A stretch of DNA of 33,209 bases from Paenibacillus sp. Its GTDB lineage: Bacteria; Bacillota; Bacilli; Paenibacillales; Paenibacillaceae. The stretch covers positions 1-33,209 of the forward strand of contig JAFWEX010000155.1 of the NCBI GenBank assembly GCA_017512705.1. The letters run 5' to 3'. The notes beneath the pieces were generated by a model, which had not been told where the DNA came from, ran no database searches, and saw only the letters and a program-made list of their open reading frames with translations. Positions 23,589-32,206 of this stretch are shown here, in pieces. Numbering within the stretch: position 1 is the stretch's first letter; every line of letters starts with the position of its first letter. A program made the translations under genes and the position numbers.

Positions 23589-25220
23589 TTATGAGGGGCG
23601 AGTTAGTACAGATTCGCGAAACTCTTGCGGGGTCTTTCCCGTGAGTTTTTTGAACAGGCGAGTAAATGAATGTGGAGATTCATAACCGACTTGAAGTGCA
23701 ACTTCTCGCACCATCAACTCTTGGTTCAGCAGCAATTCTTTCGCCTTCCGAATTCTACAGTCATCAATGAACTCCGATAAATTAATCCCCATCTCTTGTT
23801 TGAAGAATCTGGACAGATAAGAAGGATTAAAATGATGCAGCTCGGCTAGACGGACTAATGTAAGGTCTTTGTCCAGATTGTGCTTGATATAGTTGCAGAT
23901 GCTCTGTACAACTAGATTAGCCCGCTCCTCTTCATTGGAACGTTTGAAATTAACCAGTTCGTCCGCAGCCAGATACAAGTACTGAACGGCTTCTTTCATG
24001 TTCGGAAAATGGTTCAAGTGAAGCAAGCTTCGTTGATCCGGCGTTTTCTGCTGTAGTGCCCAGCGATTAAAAGCAGTGTTGAGGGCCAGCGCCAGATGAT
24101 AATACGTCTCGATCGCACGCTCCATTGTCATATCCTGTTGAAGGAGTTCACCGACAAGCTCTTCAAAAATATCATAGAAAGACTGGAAGCGACCTGTCTC
24201 AAGAAAGCCCGACATGGCTTCTACCCGACTTGAGATCCGCACAGATTCCTTTGGCGAGCCTGCTAGAGGCTTCTCATAATGGTCCCTTAATACCATAGAC
24301 ACGCCGTCACCAAATTTCATCCACTGCAGCAACCGTAGACGGTCGTACTGCTGTGGAATATGAAACCATTCGCACCCTCGTCCACTAAACGTGAACGCAA
24401 TCGACACATCAAGCGATGCAAGACATGATTTTTGTACAAGCTCCAGTGTACCTTCAATATATCTGGCAAAGTGCTGATCCGTCTCGCCTTGCTCATCCTT
24501 CGGTTGCAGAAGCCAAACTACATCGCCATAGTGATCCGTAACACTGGTGCATTCGGTGTATTCTTTCATTAACGATGTTCCAATAAATCGTACTGACGCG
24601 TAAGTGCACCCTTGTTCATCTTCTTCGACTTCATGTATTTTATTCAGGCGCCCTAGCACCAGATACACGGGAGAATCAGCTTTCAAATGTATATCCTTGT
24701 CCAACAACTCTCTTTGAATCTCATCGGATGAAACAGTAGATGTGCTCTCTTGCAGAAGCTTTCGAATGTATTCATCCTGTCTGAATGCGTTCAGCCGAGA
24801 AGAAATCTCTCGTTGTTGTTCCAGCAAGTTGTGCATATCATGGCTCTGTCTAATCTCGTCCATGAGCTGCTCTACCATAGACAACACTTTGTCGTAACCT
24901 TCTGTTTTGAGCAGATAACGTACATTGTTCATTTGAAACGCTCTATACGCGTAATCGAAATCACTATGTCCCGTCAGGAAAATAACGCGGCATTGCGGCC
25001 AGCGGCGCTGAATCTCTTCTGTCAGTTCCAGACCACTCATACCCGGCATACGAATGTCGGTCAGAACCATATCAATTCTGGAACGACGCATCCAGGAGAG
25101 TGCTTCTTCGGCAGAGTATGCTTTGCACACATCGAGCTGATCCGGCATGTGTCTAGAAAATGTTTCATATAGACTGTCTGTGATGATCTCCTCATCATCC
25201 ACAATTAGAAGTCGATACAT
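23589..25220 (-). CDS. YesN-type response regulator (REC + AraC HTH)
   Basis: 543 aa. The receiver domain (1-120) is intact: acidic pair in LLIVDDEE, phospho-acceptor D55 in LTDIRMPG, Thr in FLTGHSD and Lys 105 in RYLLKTEG. A ~310-residue middle region of the kind found in YesN proteins follows. The C-terminal ~105 residues form an AraC DNA-binding domain (LVRLAELHHFNPSYLSRFFK, VREVALQVGYESPHSFTRLF). ATG at 25220 lies inside the last codons of the kinase gene (16-bp overlap), so the two are coupled. Last gene of the operon, ending at the bidirectional terminator. It should be phosphorylated by the adjacent kinase and activate sugar-uptake or hydrolase genes of this island; the targets are not visible. 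Confidence 0.94.
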   Translation of the reverse strand: MYRLLIVDDEEIITDSLYETFSRHMPDQLDVCKAYSAEEALSWMRRSRIDMVLTDIRMPGMSGLELTEEIQRRWPQCRVIFLTGHSDFDYAYRAFQMNNVRYLLKTEGYDKVLSMVEQLMDEIRQSHDMHNLLEQQREISSRLNAFRQDEYIRKLLQESTSTVSSDEIQRELLDKDIHLKADSPVYLVLGRLNKIHEVEEDEQGCTYASVRFIGTSLMKEYTECTSVTDHYGDVVWLLQPKDEQGETDQHFARYIEGTLELVQKSCLASLDVSIAFTFSGRGCEWFHIPQQYDRLRLLQWMKFGDGVSMVLRDHYEKPLAGSPKESVRISSRVEAMSGFLETGRFQSFYDIFEELVGELLQQDMTMERAIETYYHLALALNTAFNRWALQQKTPDQRSLLHLNHFPNMKEAVQYLYLAADELVNFKRSNEEERANLVVQSICNYIKHNLDKDLTLVRLAELHHFNPSYLSRFFKQEMGINLSEFIDDCRIRKAKELLLNQELMVREVALQVGYESPHSFTRLFKKLTGKTPQEFRESVLTRPS

Positions 25221-26962
25221 TCGTGTTCCCCCTCTTTCCTCTGGATTCGAATGACAACCTTTAATCCTTGCAGTTCGCTACGTGATAAAAATAAACCGCT
25301 TTCTCCTCCAAACGTCAGAACCAGTCGCCTGTGAATATTCATCAGTCCCGTGATGTCATCCGTCTTCGACTCACTCTGCAAGAGAAACTGAAGTTTCTCT
25401 ATATCTTCCGTCAGAAGTTCTTGCCCGTTATCTTCCACAATGATCTCCGCATAGGATGATTCCATATGAAATTCAACACGTAACAGGCCGGTGGTCGTGT
25501 TCTTTTCCAGACTGTGCTCATAGGCATTCTCGATAATAGGCTGAATCACAAGCCTCGGGACCTGAATCTGCTGCATCTCCCGCGGAACTTCTCCGAATTC
25601 AACTTGAATTCGTCTGGAAAATCGCAACTGCTGAATTTCAGTATAAATTCGGGAATGGTGTACTTCTTCCTTCAACGGCACATGATCGGTTCCATTACGT
25701 GTAATAAAACGGAAATATTCTCCTAGCATATTCGTAAATTGCTCAATCCGATCCGTTTCGCCTGTCCTCGCAAGCGAGTTCAGAATAAAGAAACTGTTAT
25801 ATAGAAAATGCGGATTAATCTGCGACTGGAGCTGTTTTAATTCCGCTCGTTGCATCATCATTGTTTTTTTGAAGTCACGGTCAATTAGCAACTGCAAATT
25901 TTCAATCATATGGTTAAAACGTGCGTACAAGAACCCGAACTCATCTTTTCGGTGGTGGACGATTGGAATATCCAGCACGCCTCCTTCCATCTTCTTGAAC
26001 CTCTTGATCAGTAAAAGCAACGGAATGTGGATCAGCTTATACGTTGAGTAGAGATAGGCGGTAATTGCAATAAATGAAGTAATCGCAAAAATCCATGCCC
26101 ACTTCACAAATTTACTTAATGGCTTGGTGACCATCTTCTCCGGCAGATACGTAGCAATCGACAAGCCAAGCGGTTCCATACGATGCTGGTTCACTTCATA
26201 CTTCGTGTCTCCCACGTTGACTTCGAAGCTGTCCTGCGCATTCTTTTGACTATATTCGAGATAGTTTGCAAGTATGATATGGTGTTCTTCCTGATCCAGG
26301 ATAGCAAAACCTGTACTCTCGTCCATGAGAAGAGAGGCACTCTCAGGATATAGATTAAGCTGGGCTAATTGATTTTGAAAAGTCATATTATCCAACTCCA
26401 CCTGGACGACAAATAGCGGTGCTTCGCCCATTTTACCCGTTAAACGTACAGCACTGAGGTTCAGTGCATTATCTTTCACTCTAAATCGAGTGCTTTCGTC
26501 CTGTATGGGCGAAGTGAAATAATCGTAAGAGGCTTTATTGTATTCATCGATGCCCTGCACTGCGGATATACTCTTGTTGACAGTAGGAATATGTACATGA
26601 ACATTCTTGATGTACGCGCTGCTGTTTTTGAATGAGGCAAGTCGCTCGGATAAATAATTCAATATTTCCCGTCTTTCAATCTGTTCCATATTGTTCCAGA
26701 GGATCGCCAGTCGATTCAGTTTGCGATCCTCTGCAATATCAAATTGTTGCAGCTCCATCCATTCGATTTCCCTGTTTAGTTCTGTTGTATACTGACTTAA
26801 CCGCCTCTCTGTCGATAAGGAAATCTCCTGACTCGCCGTATCATAACTCCAGTGATACAGGTATACACCCAGGAGAATTAGAGGTATAACAAAAACAAGA
26901 TAAGTCATAATCAGCCGTGCAAAAATACTGTTGGACCACGACTGTGCCGGTATCTTGAACAA
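25205..26962 (-). CDS. YesM-type sensor histidine kinase
   Basis: 585 aa. A membrane segment lies at ~17-38, a long extracellular sensor region (~40-285) follows, and a second segment lies at ~287-308. Next come a HAMP-like linker (HIPLLLLIKRFKKMEGG, EFGFLYARFNHMIENL), the His_kinase block with the phospho-acceptor His in LQSQINPHFLYNSF, and the ATPase domain with N-box VIQPIIENAYEHS, G1 IVEDNGQE and G2 TGLMNIHRRL. All catalytic motifs are present. The longest frame starts at GTG 26968, only 3 nt after AGGAGGGGA; TTG two codons on (26962) has better spacing and is chosen. It sits between a solute-binding protein without permease and its response regulator, so the binding protein is probably its extracellular ligand detector. 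Confidence 0.93.
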   Translation of the reverse strand: MFKIPAQSWSNSIFARLIMTYLVFVIPLILLGVYLYHWSYDTASQEISLSTERRLSQYTTELNREIEWMELQQFDIAEDRKLNRLAILWNNMEQIERREILNYLSERLASFKNSSAYIKNVHVHIPTVNKSISAVQGIDEYNKASYDYFTSPIQDESTRFRVKDNALNLSAVRLTGKMGEAPLFVVQVELDNMTFQNQLAQLNLYPESASLLMDESTGFAILDQEEHHIILANYLEYSQKNAQDSFEVNVGDTKYEVNQHRMEPLGLSIATYLPEKMVTKPLSKFVKWAWIFAITSFIAITAYLYSTYKLIHIPLLLLIKRFKKMEGGVLDIPIVHHRKDEFGFLYARFNHMIENLQLLIDRDFKKTMMMQRAELKQLQSQINPHFLYNSFFILNSLARTGETDRIEQFTNMLGEYFRFITRNGTDHVPLKEEVHHSRIYTEIQQLRFSRRIQVEFGEVPREMQQIQVPRLVIQPIIENAYEHSLEKNTTTGLLRVEFHMESSYAEIIVEDNGQELLTEDIEKLQFLLQSESKTDDITGLMNIHRRLVLTFGGESGLFLSRSELQGLKVVIRIQRKEGEHECIDF

Positions 26963-27004
26963 ACGCACTCCCCTCCTGATCTCGGATCAAGGAAACCTGT
27001 CTAG

Positions 27005-28699
27005 CTAATTGGTTATAGCAAACGCCTGCTGTCTCTGTATGGCATTGATCTGATACCACTCATTGACTTCCGCTGTGATCTCTTTTCCGCCCAGTTCAAG
27101 CCACTCCTCTACAAATCGATCGAAATCTTCAATCGGTGATCCGTGTATGATATTCATATAGGCTTCGAGCTGCAAATCCCGAAGAATGATCTGTCTGTCC
27201 ACCATCGTTTCCGTGATCCCACCTGTAAACTGATCATATAGCAATTGTCCCTTCACCTCATACTCATCTGCAATGCTAAATGCACCTGTTGGGCCATAGG
27301 TCTGTTTCCATCCCCATCCGCTACTTAAGCCTTCGGACTCGTAAGCAGCGATTCGTTTGTGTATCGCCAGCGCTTCGTTCTCCAAGACGGAGAAATCACC
27401 TGTCTTGCGGGCATCACGAATGTCCCGGTACGCATCTATATTTTTGGTTCCAGGGAAAGGTGTCACCGGTGAGAGCATCCATACAGCACGAGAATCGTCA
27501 TTATAATACGTTTCATACTCCGCATTCTGTCCCCAGTTTTTGTCCAAGTGCAGATTCATCAGTTTGACAACAACTTCCGGATGCGCAAATCCTTTTCTTA
27601 CGGCAAAGTAATGCCCTGTATTGGAACGTAGAGGAACCATCTTGTTGCGTCCCTTCTCCGCCACGATAGGATAAGCCTGCCATTCTGCTTCAGGATCATG
27701 TTCCCGAGTAGATTGGATAACAAACGGCGTCCACTGCTCACCGTAGAGCATGCCAATTTTCCCCTGTTGGATCAGACGGTACTCCTTGCTTCCATTTTTG
27801 TATCCAAAGTCCGGGTCCAACTGACCCTCAAGATACATCTGCTGTAACACTTTCAAAGCCTTACGTACTTCGGGCTGTATGCCCCCATAGGTAAGTTCGC
27901 CCTCTTGATTCTGAATCCAGATGTTCGGATAAGCACCGTAACCCGCCATGAAGCCGCCTCCCCCCATAACGGGGTCCCACAGATAACTCGTCAGTGCAAG
28001 CCCATACGTATCCTGCTCATGATTTCCATCAGGATCATTTAATGTAAACGCTTTCGATATACTCAGGACGTCTTCTATCGTTTCAGGTGCTTGCAGACCC
28101 AATTTATGTAGCCAATCTGTTCTGATCCACAAGTACTGTGCTGTTTCAATAGAAGAGGATGATTCGGGAATAGCCATTAACTTGCCATCAATGGTGGCTG
28201 CATCAAATGCCCCTTTACCCTCAGCCTCCAGAATTTTCTTGGTGAGCGGTGAGGCATAATCACGATATACTTCCGTCAAATCGGCAATTACATTTGCATT
28301 ACTTAGCTGCCTAAGCTGGTAAGGATTAACCCTGACTACATCCGGGAAGCGCCCCGCAGCTAGGGAAACACCAAGCTTTTGATTATATACGTCCCCCGGC
28401 GCAATCCAGTCATACCGAATTTGTATGCCGAGCTCTTCTTCATAGAGACGAGTCCAGCGATTATCCACCAGCGTCTCACCTGGTAGCTGCTCAATCATAC
28501 GCTGAAGATCTTCCCCAGTTTCCCTCACAAACGAGACTTTAATCGGCGGCGAATATGCCTGTGAAGACAGCTCTTGTTGATCAGAGGTTGATGATGTGTT
28601 GAAGTACCCGTAGTCCCCTTGAGTATGTCCAGCAGGCATACATAGTGCTAGAAAAATAATCATCATCCATCTTGTTTTGTACATCCATCTCTTATGCAT
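27005..28699 (-). CDS. LplA-like solute-binding protein, probably the receptor of the adjacent two-component system
   Basis: A large extracellular binding protein of the LplA type (564 aa from ATG 28699). Blocks: PPIKVSFVRETGEDLQ, SLAAGRFPDVVRVNPYQL, IDGKLMAIPESSSS, YLWIRTDWLHKLGLQAPETI, DPDGNHEQDTYGLALTS and GMLYGEQWTPF. An in-frame ATG at 28744 exists, but it has no ribosome site and would lie almost at the likely transcription start. ATG 28699 follows a GGGGG run at 9 nt and gives a normal signal sequence. The only Cys near the core (FLALC, Cys 20) has Leu at -1, a poor lipobox, so the protein may be released by SPase I or stay as a membrane anchor. There is no permease in this operon; the genes after it are a histidine kinase and a response regulator. 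This recalls sugar-binding-protein/kinase sensors such as XylFII-LytS. Confidence 0.87.
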   Translation of the reverse strand: MHKRWMYKTRWMMIIFLALCMPAGHTQGDYGYFNTSSTSDQQELSSQAYSPPIKVSFVRETGEDLQRMIEQLPGETLVDNRWTRLYEEELGIQIRYDWIAPGDVYNQKLGVSLAAGRFPDVVRVNPYQLRQLSNANVIADLTEVYRDYASPLTKKILEAEGKGAFDAATIDGKLMAIPESSSSIETAQYLWIRTDWLHKLGLQAPETIEDVLSISKAFTLNDPDGNHEQDTYGLALTSYLWDPVMGGGGFMAGYGAYPNIWIQNQEGELTYGGIQPEVRKALKVLQQMYLEGQLDPDFGYKNGSKEYRLIQQGKIGMLYGEQWTPFVIQSTREHDPEAEWQAYPIVAEKGRNKMVPLRSNTGHYFAVRKGFAHPEVVVKLMNLHLDKNWGQNAEYETYYNDDSRAVWMLSPVTPFPGTKNIDAYRDIRDARKTGDFSVLENEALAIHKRIAAYESEGLSSGWGWKQTYGPTGAFSIADEYEVKGQLLYDQFTGGITETMVDRQIILRDLQLEAYMNIIHGSPIEDFDRFVEEWLELGGKEITAEVNEWYQINAIQRQQAFAITN

Positions 28700-28757
28700 G
28701 GTGACGTGCCCCCAGTTTGATTGAATGAACATATTCTTTTTCATTTCCAGAATTGTT

Positions 28758-28787
28758 ATTATTGTACAACATCTGAGCAGTCATGAA
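28758..28787 (-). promoter_or_regulatory. Candidate promoter of the binding-protein/kinase/regulator operon
   Basis: Minus strand TTCATG (28787 to 28782), 18-bp spacer, AATAAT (28763 to 28758), with TACAAT overlapping as another -10 option. It lies between the GH43 terminator and the binding-protein gene, the only space for a promoter here. The expected start point is within ~10 nt of ATG 28744, which argues for the downstream ATG. Confidence 0.4.
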
Positions 28788-28793
28788 TATGAA

Positions 28794-28815
28794 AAAGCCG
28801 CCGATGGGCGACTTT
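28794..28815 (-). terminator. Rho-independent terminator of the GH43 operon
   Basis: On the minus strand AAAGTCGCC, loop CATC, GGCGGCTTT (9 pairs including one G-U), then TTTTC. It lies ~42 bp after the GH43 stop and separates that operon from the sensor operon. Confidence 0.85.
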
Positions 28816-28856
28816 ATTTCAATACGCTGGGCCAGATTACACTTACATAATTACAA

Positions 28857-30389
28857 TTACATAATCTGGTATTCAAAATCAGAGAAGTCAGCCTCGCCTC
28901 CAATCTCCTGTGTAGAGAATAGAAATAATCCAACTCGGCAGCCCATGAAATGATCCAGTTTATAAACCATTTTGTGGGGGTTACCAAGCTCCTTCCACTC
29001 TGTTCCATCCAGATAAGCAAAGCGACATTCATCCTGATTATCAATGAAATTGGCCGAGGCACGTAGCGTCACCACAGGTCCTGTGACAGGGATTCGGGCG
29101 TATTCGGTAGCTGGCTCTTGATCAACCAAACTGCCAAATATGCTGGTGTCGGGAGCCTTCCTGGCCTGCATTACAAGGTGGTATTGACCGTCATCCTTCG
29201 TCATAGCGATTAGACCATAGGTGCCTATCAGAAAACATAAGCCGGCATAATCTCCATCGTTCAGATTGCTACCATCCAACGTTACTGTAGCTGAACAAGC
29301 CGGCCCCATAGCACGCTGCGTGAGTGTATTAACTGCAAACGTCAGATTCGGGCTAAGCTGACCCGTTCGAATTCGGTATACTCCCGGCTTTTCCGTCACA
29401 GACCACAGCTCATCATGCGGTGTATGATTCCACTGCCATATGTCTTGCAGACGTACGTTCCCTTGGTCGTCAATAGTGTACTCAAATCGGTCACTGGCGA
29501 CCAGCGGTTTATAACGGTATCCAGGCTTTGTGCTAGCAATTTCGATATGTTGAGGAGCCTTTTTCGCAAATACGGGCACACCATCCTCAAAACGCATCGG
29601 TACCAGTACTGGAATTCGCCCAACTGCCCCATGATCCTGGAAAAGTATAGCGTACCAGTCGCCGTCCGGCGTATCAACGATCCCCCCTTGAGCGACTCCT
29701 GAATTGAAATATCCCATATCATCATTGAATACATCTCCGCCAACAAATGTCCCTTCCAGCGTATCGGCTCTGTAACAAGCTTGTGTTCTTCGTCCAGCTG
29801 CCTTCGTGATGTGAATCAGGAAGACATAATAGATACCTTCAATTTTATAAAAATGTGCACCTTCATACCCCAGATAATGAGGCTGATGATCTGTCACAAT
29901 GACACGATGCCGCCCATCCTGCTTCGGCCCAGAAAGATCAGGTTCTAGTTCGGTCAAGTGAATCTCTCGATTCCCATGCACCAGATAGACCCGTTCGTCA
30001 TCATCAAAAAACAGCGAACAATCGTGATAGAACCCCTCTATAATCTGTTTATTCCATGGTCCCGTTATCGTTGTAGACGTGTACAGATACGTTTTACGCG
30101 TGTCATTGGCTACAAAAATAACGTAGAACTTTCCTTGATGAAATCGCAGTGTAGCAGCCCACATTCCCTTGCCATAGATCTGTTCGCCGTTCTCTAGACG
30201 TTGCGCCGGCGTATGATCTAAACGGTCATACACGTAAGTTGCGGTCTCCCACTGCATCAAATCATAAGAGCGCAGGATAACACACCCAGGCATCATATGC
30301 ATGGTTGTGCTCACCATATAATACGTATCTTCAACTCGGATGACGTCCACATCTGGATAATCAGCCCATATAATTGGATTGGAGTACAT
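28857..30389 (-). CDS. GH43 beta-xylosidase / alpha-L-arabinofuranosidase, cytoplasmic
   Basis: 510 aa without a signal peptide. The five-bladed propeller of GH43 occupies ~1-310. The base Asp lies in NPIIWADYPDVDVIR, the pKa-tuning Asp in GFYHDCSLFFDDD and the acid Glu in YLGYEGAHFYKI; YYMVSTTMHMMPG is a further family block. From ~320 to the end there is a concanavalin-like beta-sandwich of the GH43 C-terminal/DUF1349 type (YAGLCFLIGTYGLIAMTKDD, RVGLFLFSTQE) that shapes the active site in relatives. The pattern resembles subfamily GH43_12, which holds arabinofuranosidases and xylosidases; the subfamily is tentative. GTG 30401 overlaps the GAGGTG ribosome site, so the start is ATG 30389. It follows the other GH43 gene by ~97 bp and probably forms an operon with it. 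Confidence 0.9.
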   Translation of the reverse strand: MYSNPIIWADYPDVDVIRVEDTYYMVSTTMHMMPGCVILRSYDLMQWETATYVYDRLDHTPAQRLENGEQIYGKGMWAATLRFHQGKFYVIFVANDTRKTYLYTSTTITGPWNKQIIEGFYHDCSLFFDDDERVYLVHGNREIHLTELEPDLSGPKQDGRHRVIVTDHQPHYLGYEGAHFYKIEGIYYVFLIHITKAAGRRTQACYRADTLEGTFVGGDVFNDDMGYFNSGVAQGGIVDTPDGDWYAILFQDHGAVGRIPVLVPMRFEDGVPVFAKKAPQHIEIASTKPGYRYKPLVASDRFEYTIDDQGNVRLQDIWQWNHTPHDELWSVTEKPGVYRIRTGQLSPNLTFAVNTLTQRAMGPACSATVTLDGSNLNDGDYAGLCFLIGTYGLIAMTKDDGQYHLVMQARKAPDTSIFGSLVDQEPATEYARIPVTGPVVTLRASANFIDNQDECRFAYLDGTEWKELGNPHKMVYKLDHFMGCRVGLFLFSTQEIGGEADFSDFEYQIM

Positions 30390-30418
30390 CTTATAAAACA
30401 CCTCGTTTTTGGGGTTCT

Positions 30419-30463
30419 ACATGGAATCCGTTAACCTGCACATCTAAAGTTAAGGTTCCATGT
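30419..30463 (-). promoter_or_regulatory. Imperfect stem-loop between the two GH43 genes
   Basis: ACATGGAA (30419-30426) pairs with TTCCATGT (30456-30463), and inside an asymmetric internal loop (TCCG against GG) TTAAC pairs with GTTAA. No T run follows on the minus strand, so it is not a normal terminator; it may stabilise or process the two-gene mRNA. Confidence 0.45.
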
Positions 30464-30486
30464 CATGAATAAGTCTCAGCTTGACG

Positions 30487-31989
30487 CTATGCTTCTTCAA
30501 ACATCCAGTGTCTTAGTAGAATTCTTGAACTCTGATCTGCTGGCTGTAACACCATGTATAGATCTTGTTCATACTGTGCACCTGATATGGACGTCGTACC
30601 TTCCGTCCATTCTAGATCTTCCACTGATGCAGGGATATACACCTGGCCAACTAAAACTCCGTCTTCACGACCTAATCGAAGTTCAAGAGTACAAGCACCG
30701 CCTTGACTGCATAAAGATGCAGTAAAAGATGCTGCCCCTTTTTCTCCAAAGTTCACTCGTGAAAGAGCAATCCAGCTTCCGCCATGCATCAGACTAACAA
30801 CCTCTTCTCGCTTCGAAGATCCCTCTTGCTCCGATTCGGTTAATTGACGCGTAGTCACGCCTGCACTCCAACCGATGGTTGAACCGCTGACAGTTCGATA
30901 GGGATTAAACGACTTTAATTGGTCAACCCCTGCATAGTCCGCTTGAATGGCTCGGATTCTACCAGAGGACTTCTCATACTCGACGCGATTCAGATGTGTA
31001 GAACGGTATCCTTCAGGGATATCCATAGCTTGGCAGAGCGTTTGTGCATGGTAGGCAATATACCACTGATTCGCAAGAGGGAAGATCGCATGATGATTGT
31101 TACCGCCAATTCCAAAGAAGTGCCCCGGATTTTTTAGAATCGTTCCCTGATACGTCCATGGACCCATAGGCTGTGTGCTTGTCATGTAAGCAATTTCTCC
31201 TGGCGGTGGACTGTCTGCATCACGTTCCACCTGGAAGAAGTTCGAGCAATAGGTATAGTAGTAGATGTTATCATATTTATGTATTCCTGAATTTTCAAAC
31301 ATAAATGGAGCAGGAATGATTTTGGCTGTGCCGGTGACAGTAATCATATCATCTCCAAGTCTCATAACTCGCGCTGTATCGGGTCTCTCCGGTTTCCCTT
31401 CGGGCACGCCTCCTCCAAAATAGAGATAAGCCTGCTGGTCATCATCCACAAGTACAGCCGGATCAAATAACCACGTTACCCCTTCTACCCCCGGCGTCTC
31501 TCTTGTCACCAGCGCTTTTCCTATCGGGTCAGTCCAGGGACCAATGGGTGTTGGCGCACTCAATACACCGATCCCACTAGCGTTATTGGCAAAATATAAA
31601 TAGAAACGATCCTCTCCTTCTATATTGCGATGAGCAGCAGCTGGAGCCCACGACTGAGAAGCCCATGTGGCTGCCCCTTCTGGACCTGCGACCTTGATCT
31701 CGCCATGATCAGTCCAATTGATCAGATCATCGGAAGAGATCACTGTAATTTTACGAATGGATTGATAACTGTTTTTCTGAGGAGTACCATCTGCATCATA
31801 CTCCAATTTATCGCTGGTCATATACAGATAAACCCGGTTATTAAAGACAAGTGCATAAGGATCTGCTCCGAATTTGTGAGCCACTAAAGGATTGGCGTTG
31901 GGACGAATCTTGCCAATCTCCTGTGAATGGACAGTGAAATTACTTCCATCCCTAAGCTCGTCAGCCTGTGATATCGTTTCGTTATTCAT
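30487..31989 (-). CDS. GH43 arabinoxylan arabinofuranohydrolase, XynD-like, without signal peptide
   Basis: 500 aa. It aligns by eye along its length with B. subtilis XynD (AXH-m2,3, GH43 plus CBM6), which removes arabinose from singly substituted xylose units of arabinoxylan. Shared blocks are NPLVAHKFGADPYALVFNNR, WASQSWAPAAAHR, GIGVLSAPTPIGPWTDPIGK, WLFDPAVLVDDDQQAYLYFG, FMFENSGIHKYDN, and HFFGIGGNNHHAIFPLANQW. The three catalytic acids are the Asp of FGADPYA, the Asp of LFDPAV and the Glu of FMFENSG. The C-terminal ~130 residues correspond to the CBM6-like module of XynD. XynD is secreted; this protein has a polar N-terminus with no signal sequence, so it should act inside on imported arabinoxylo-oligosaccharides. 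ATG start behind GGGAGGAAACGAG. First gene of the GH43 operon, divergent from a cupin-AraC regulator. Confidence 0.93.
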   Translation of the reverse strand: MNNETISQADELRDGSNFTVHSQEIGKIRPNANPLVAHKFGADPYALVFNNRVYLYMTSDKLEYDADGTPQKNSYQSIRKITVISSDDLINWTDHGEIKVAGPEGAATWASQSWAPAAAHRNIEGEDRFYLYFANNASGIGVLSAPTPIGPWTDPIGKALVTRETPGVEGVTWLFDPAVLVDDDQQAYLYFGGGVPEGKPERPDTARVMRLGDDMITVTGTAKIIPAPFMFENSGIHKYDNIYYYTYCSNFFQVERDADSPPPGEIAYMTSTQPMGPWTYQGTILKNPGHFFGIGGNNHHAIFPLANQWYIAYHAQTLCQAMDIPEGYRSTHLNRVEYEKSSGRIRAIQADYAGVDQLKSFNPYRTVSGSTIGWSAGVTTRQLTESEQEGSSKREEVVSLMHGGSWIALSRVNFGEKGAASFTASLCSQGGACTLELRLGREDGVLVGQVYIPASVEDLEWTEGTTSISGAQYEQDLYMVLQPADQSSRILLRHWMFEEA

Positions 31990-32057
31990 CTCGTTTCCTC
32001 CCAGAAATAGAGTTTAGCTTACCGATATGTTTAGCACACACACGTTCAGGTTCGTTA

Positions 32058-32072
32058 CCCAAAACATTTGGG
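32058..32072. promoter_or_regulatory. Perfect 15-bp palindrome in the divergent control region
   Basis: CCCAAA-ACA-TTTGGG lies about 40 bp downstream of the minus-strand -10, within the leader of the GH43 operon. It is too short and lacks a T run for termination; a repressor or AraC half-site is possible. Confidence 0.4.
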
Positions 32073-32083
32073 CACACCAAATA

Positions 32084-32138
32084 GAAAGCGTTTGCAATAC
32101 AAACGTTTTCATGATAGGATGATTACATTTTAAATGAA
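32084..32138. promoter_or_regulatory. Overlapping divergent promoters with a large palindromic operator
   Basis: Plus strand: TTGCAA (32092-32097), 17-bp spacer, TAGGAT (32115-32120) for the AraC gene. Minus strand: TTCATT (32138 to 32133), 16 bp, TATCAT (32116 to 32111) for the GH43 operon. The two -10 boxes share two bases. The palindrome GAAAGCGTTTG-CAATA-CAAACGTTTTC (32084-32110, one mismatch) covers the plus -35 and spacer and the start region of the minus promoter. Each arm resembles a cre site (AGAAAGCGTTTGCA matches 12 of 14). The rest of 31990-32206 shows nothing else apart from the ribosome sites. Confidence 0.6.
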
Positions 32139-32206
32139 CACAAGTCCAATTTCTTTGCGTTTTTTGCTTGATTTATTGCGCCAAATGACAGGAGGTACTC
32201 CCATAT

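Noticed and set aside
32058-32072. CCCAAA palindrome as a terminator
   Set aside because: Stem of only six pairs with a three-base loop and no following T run; more likely a binding site.
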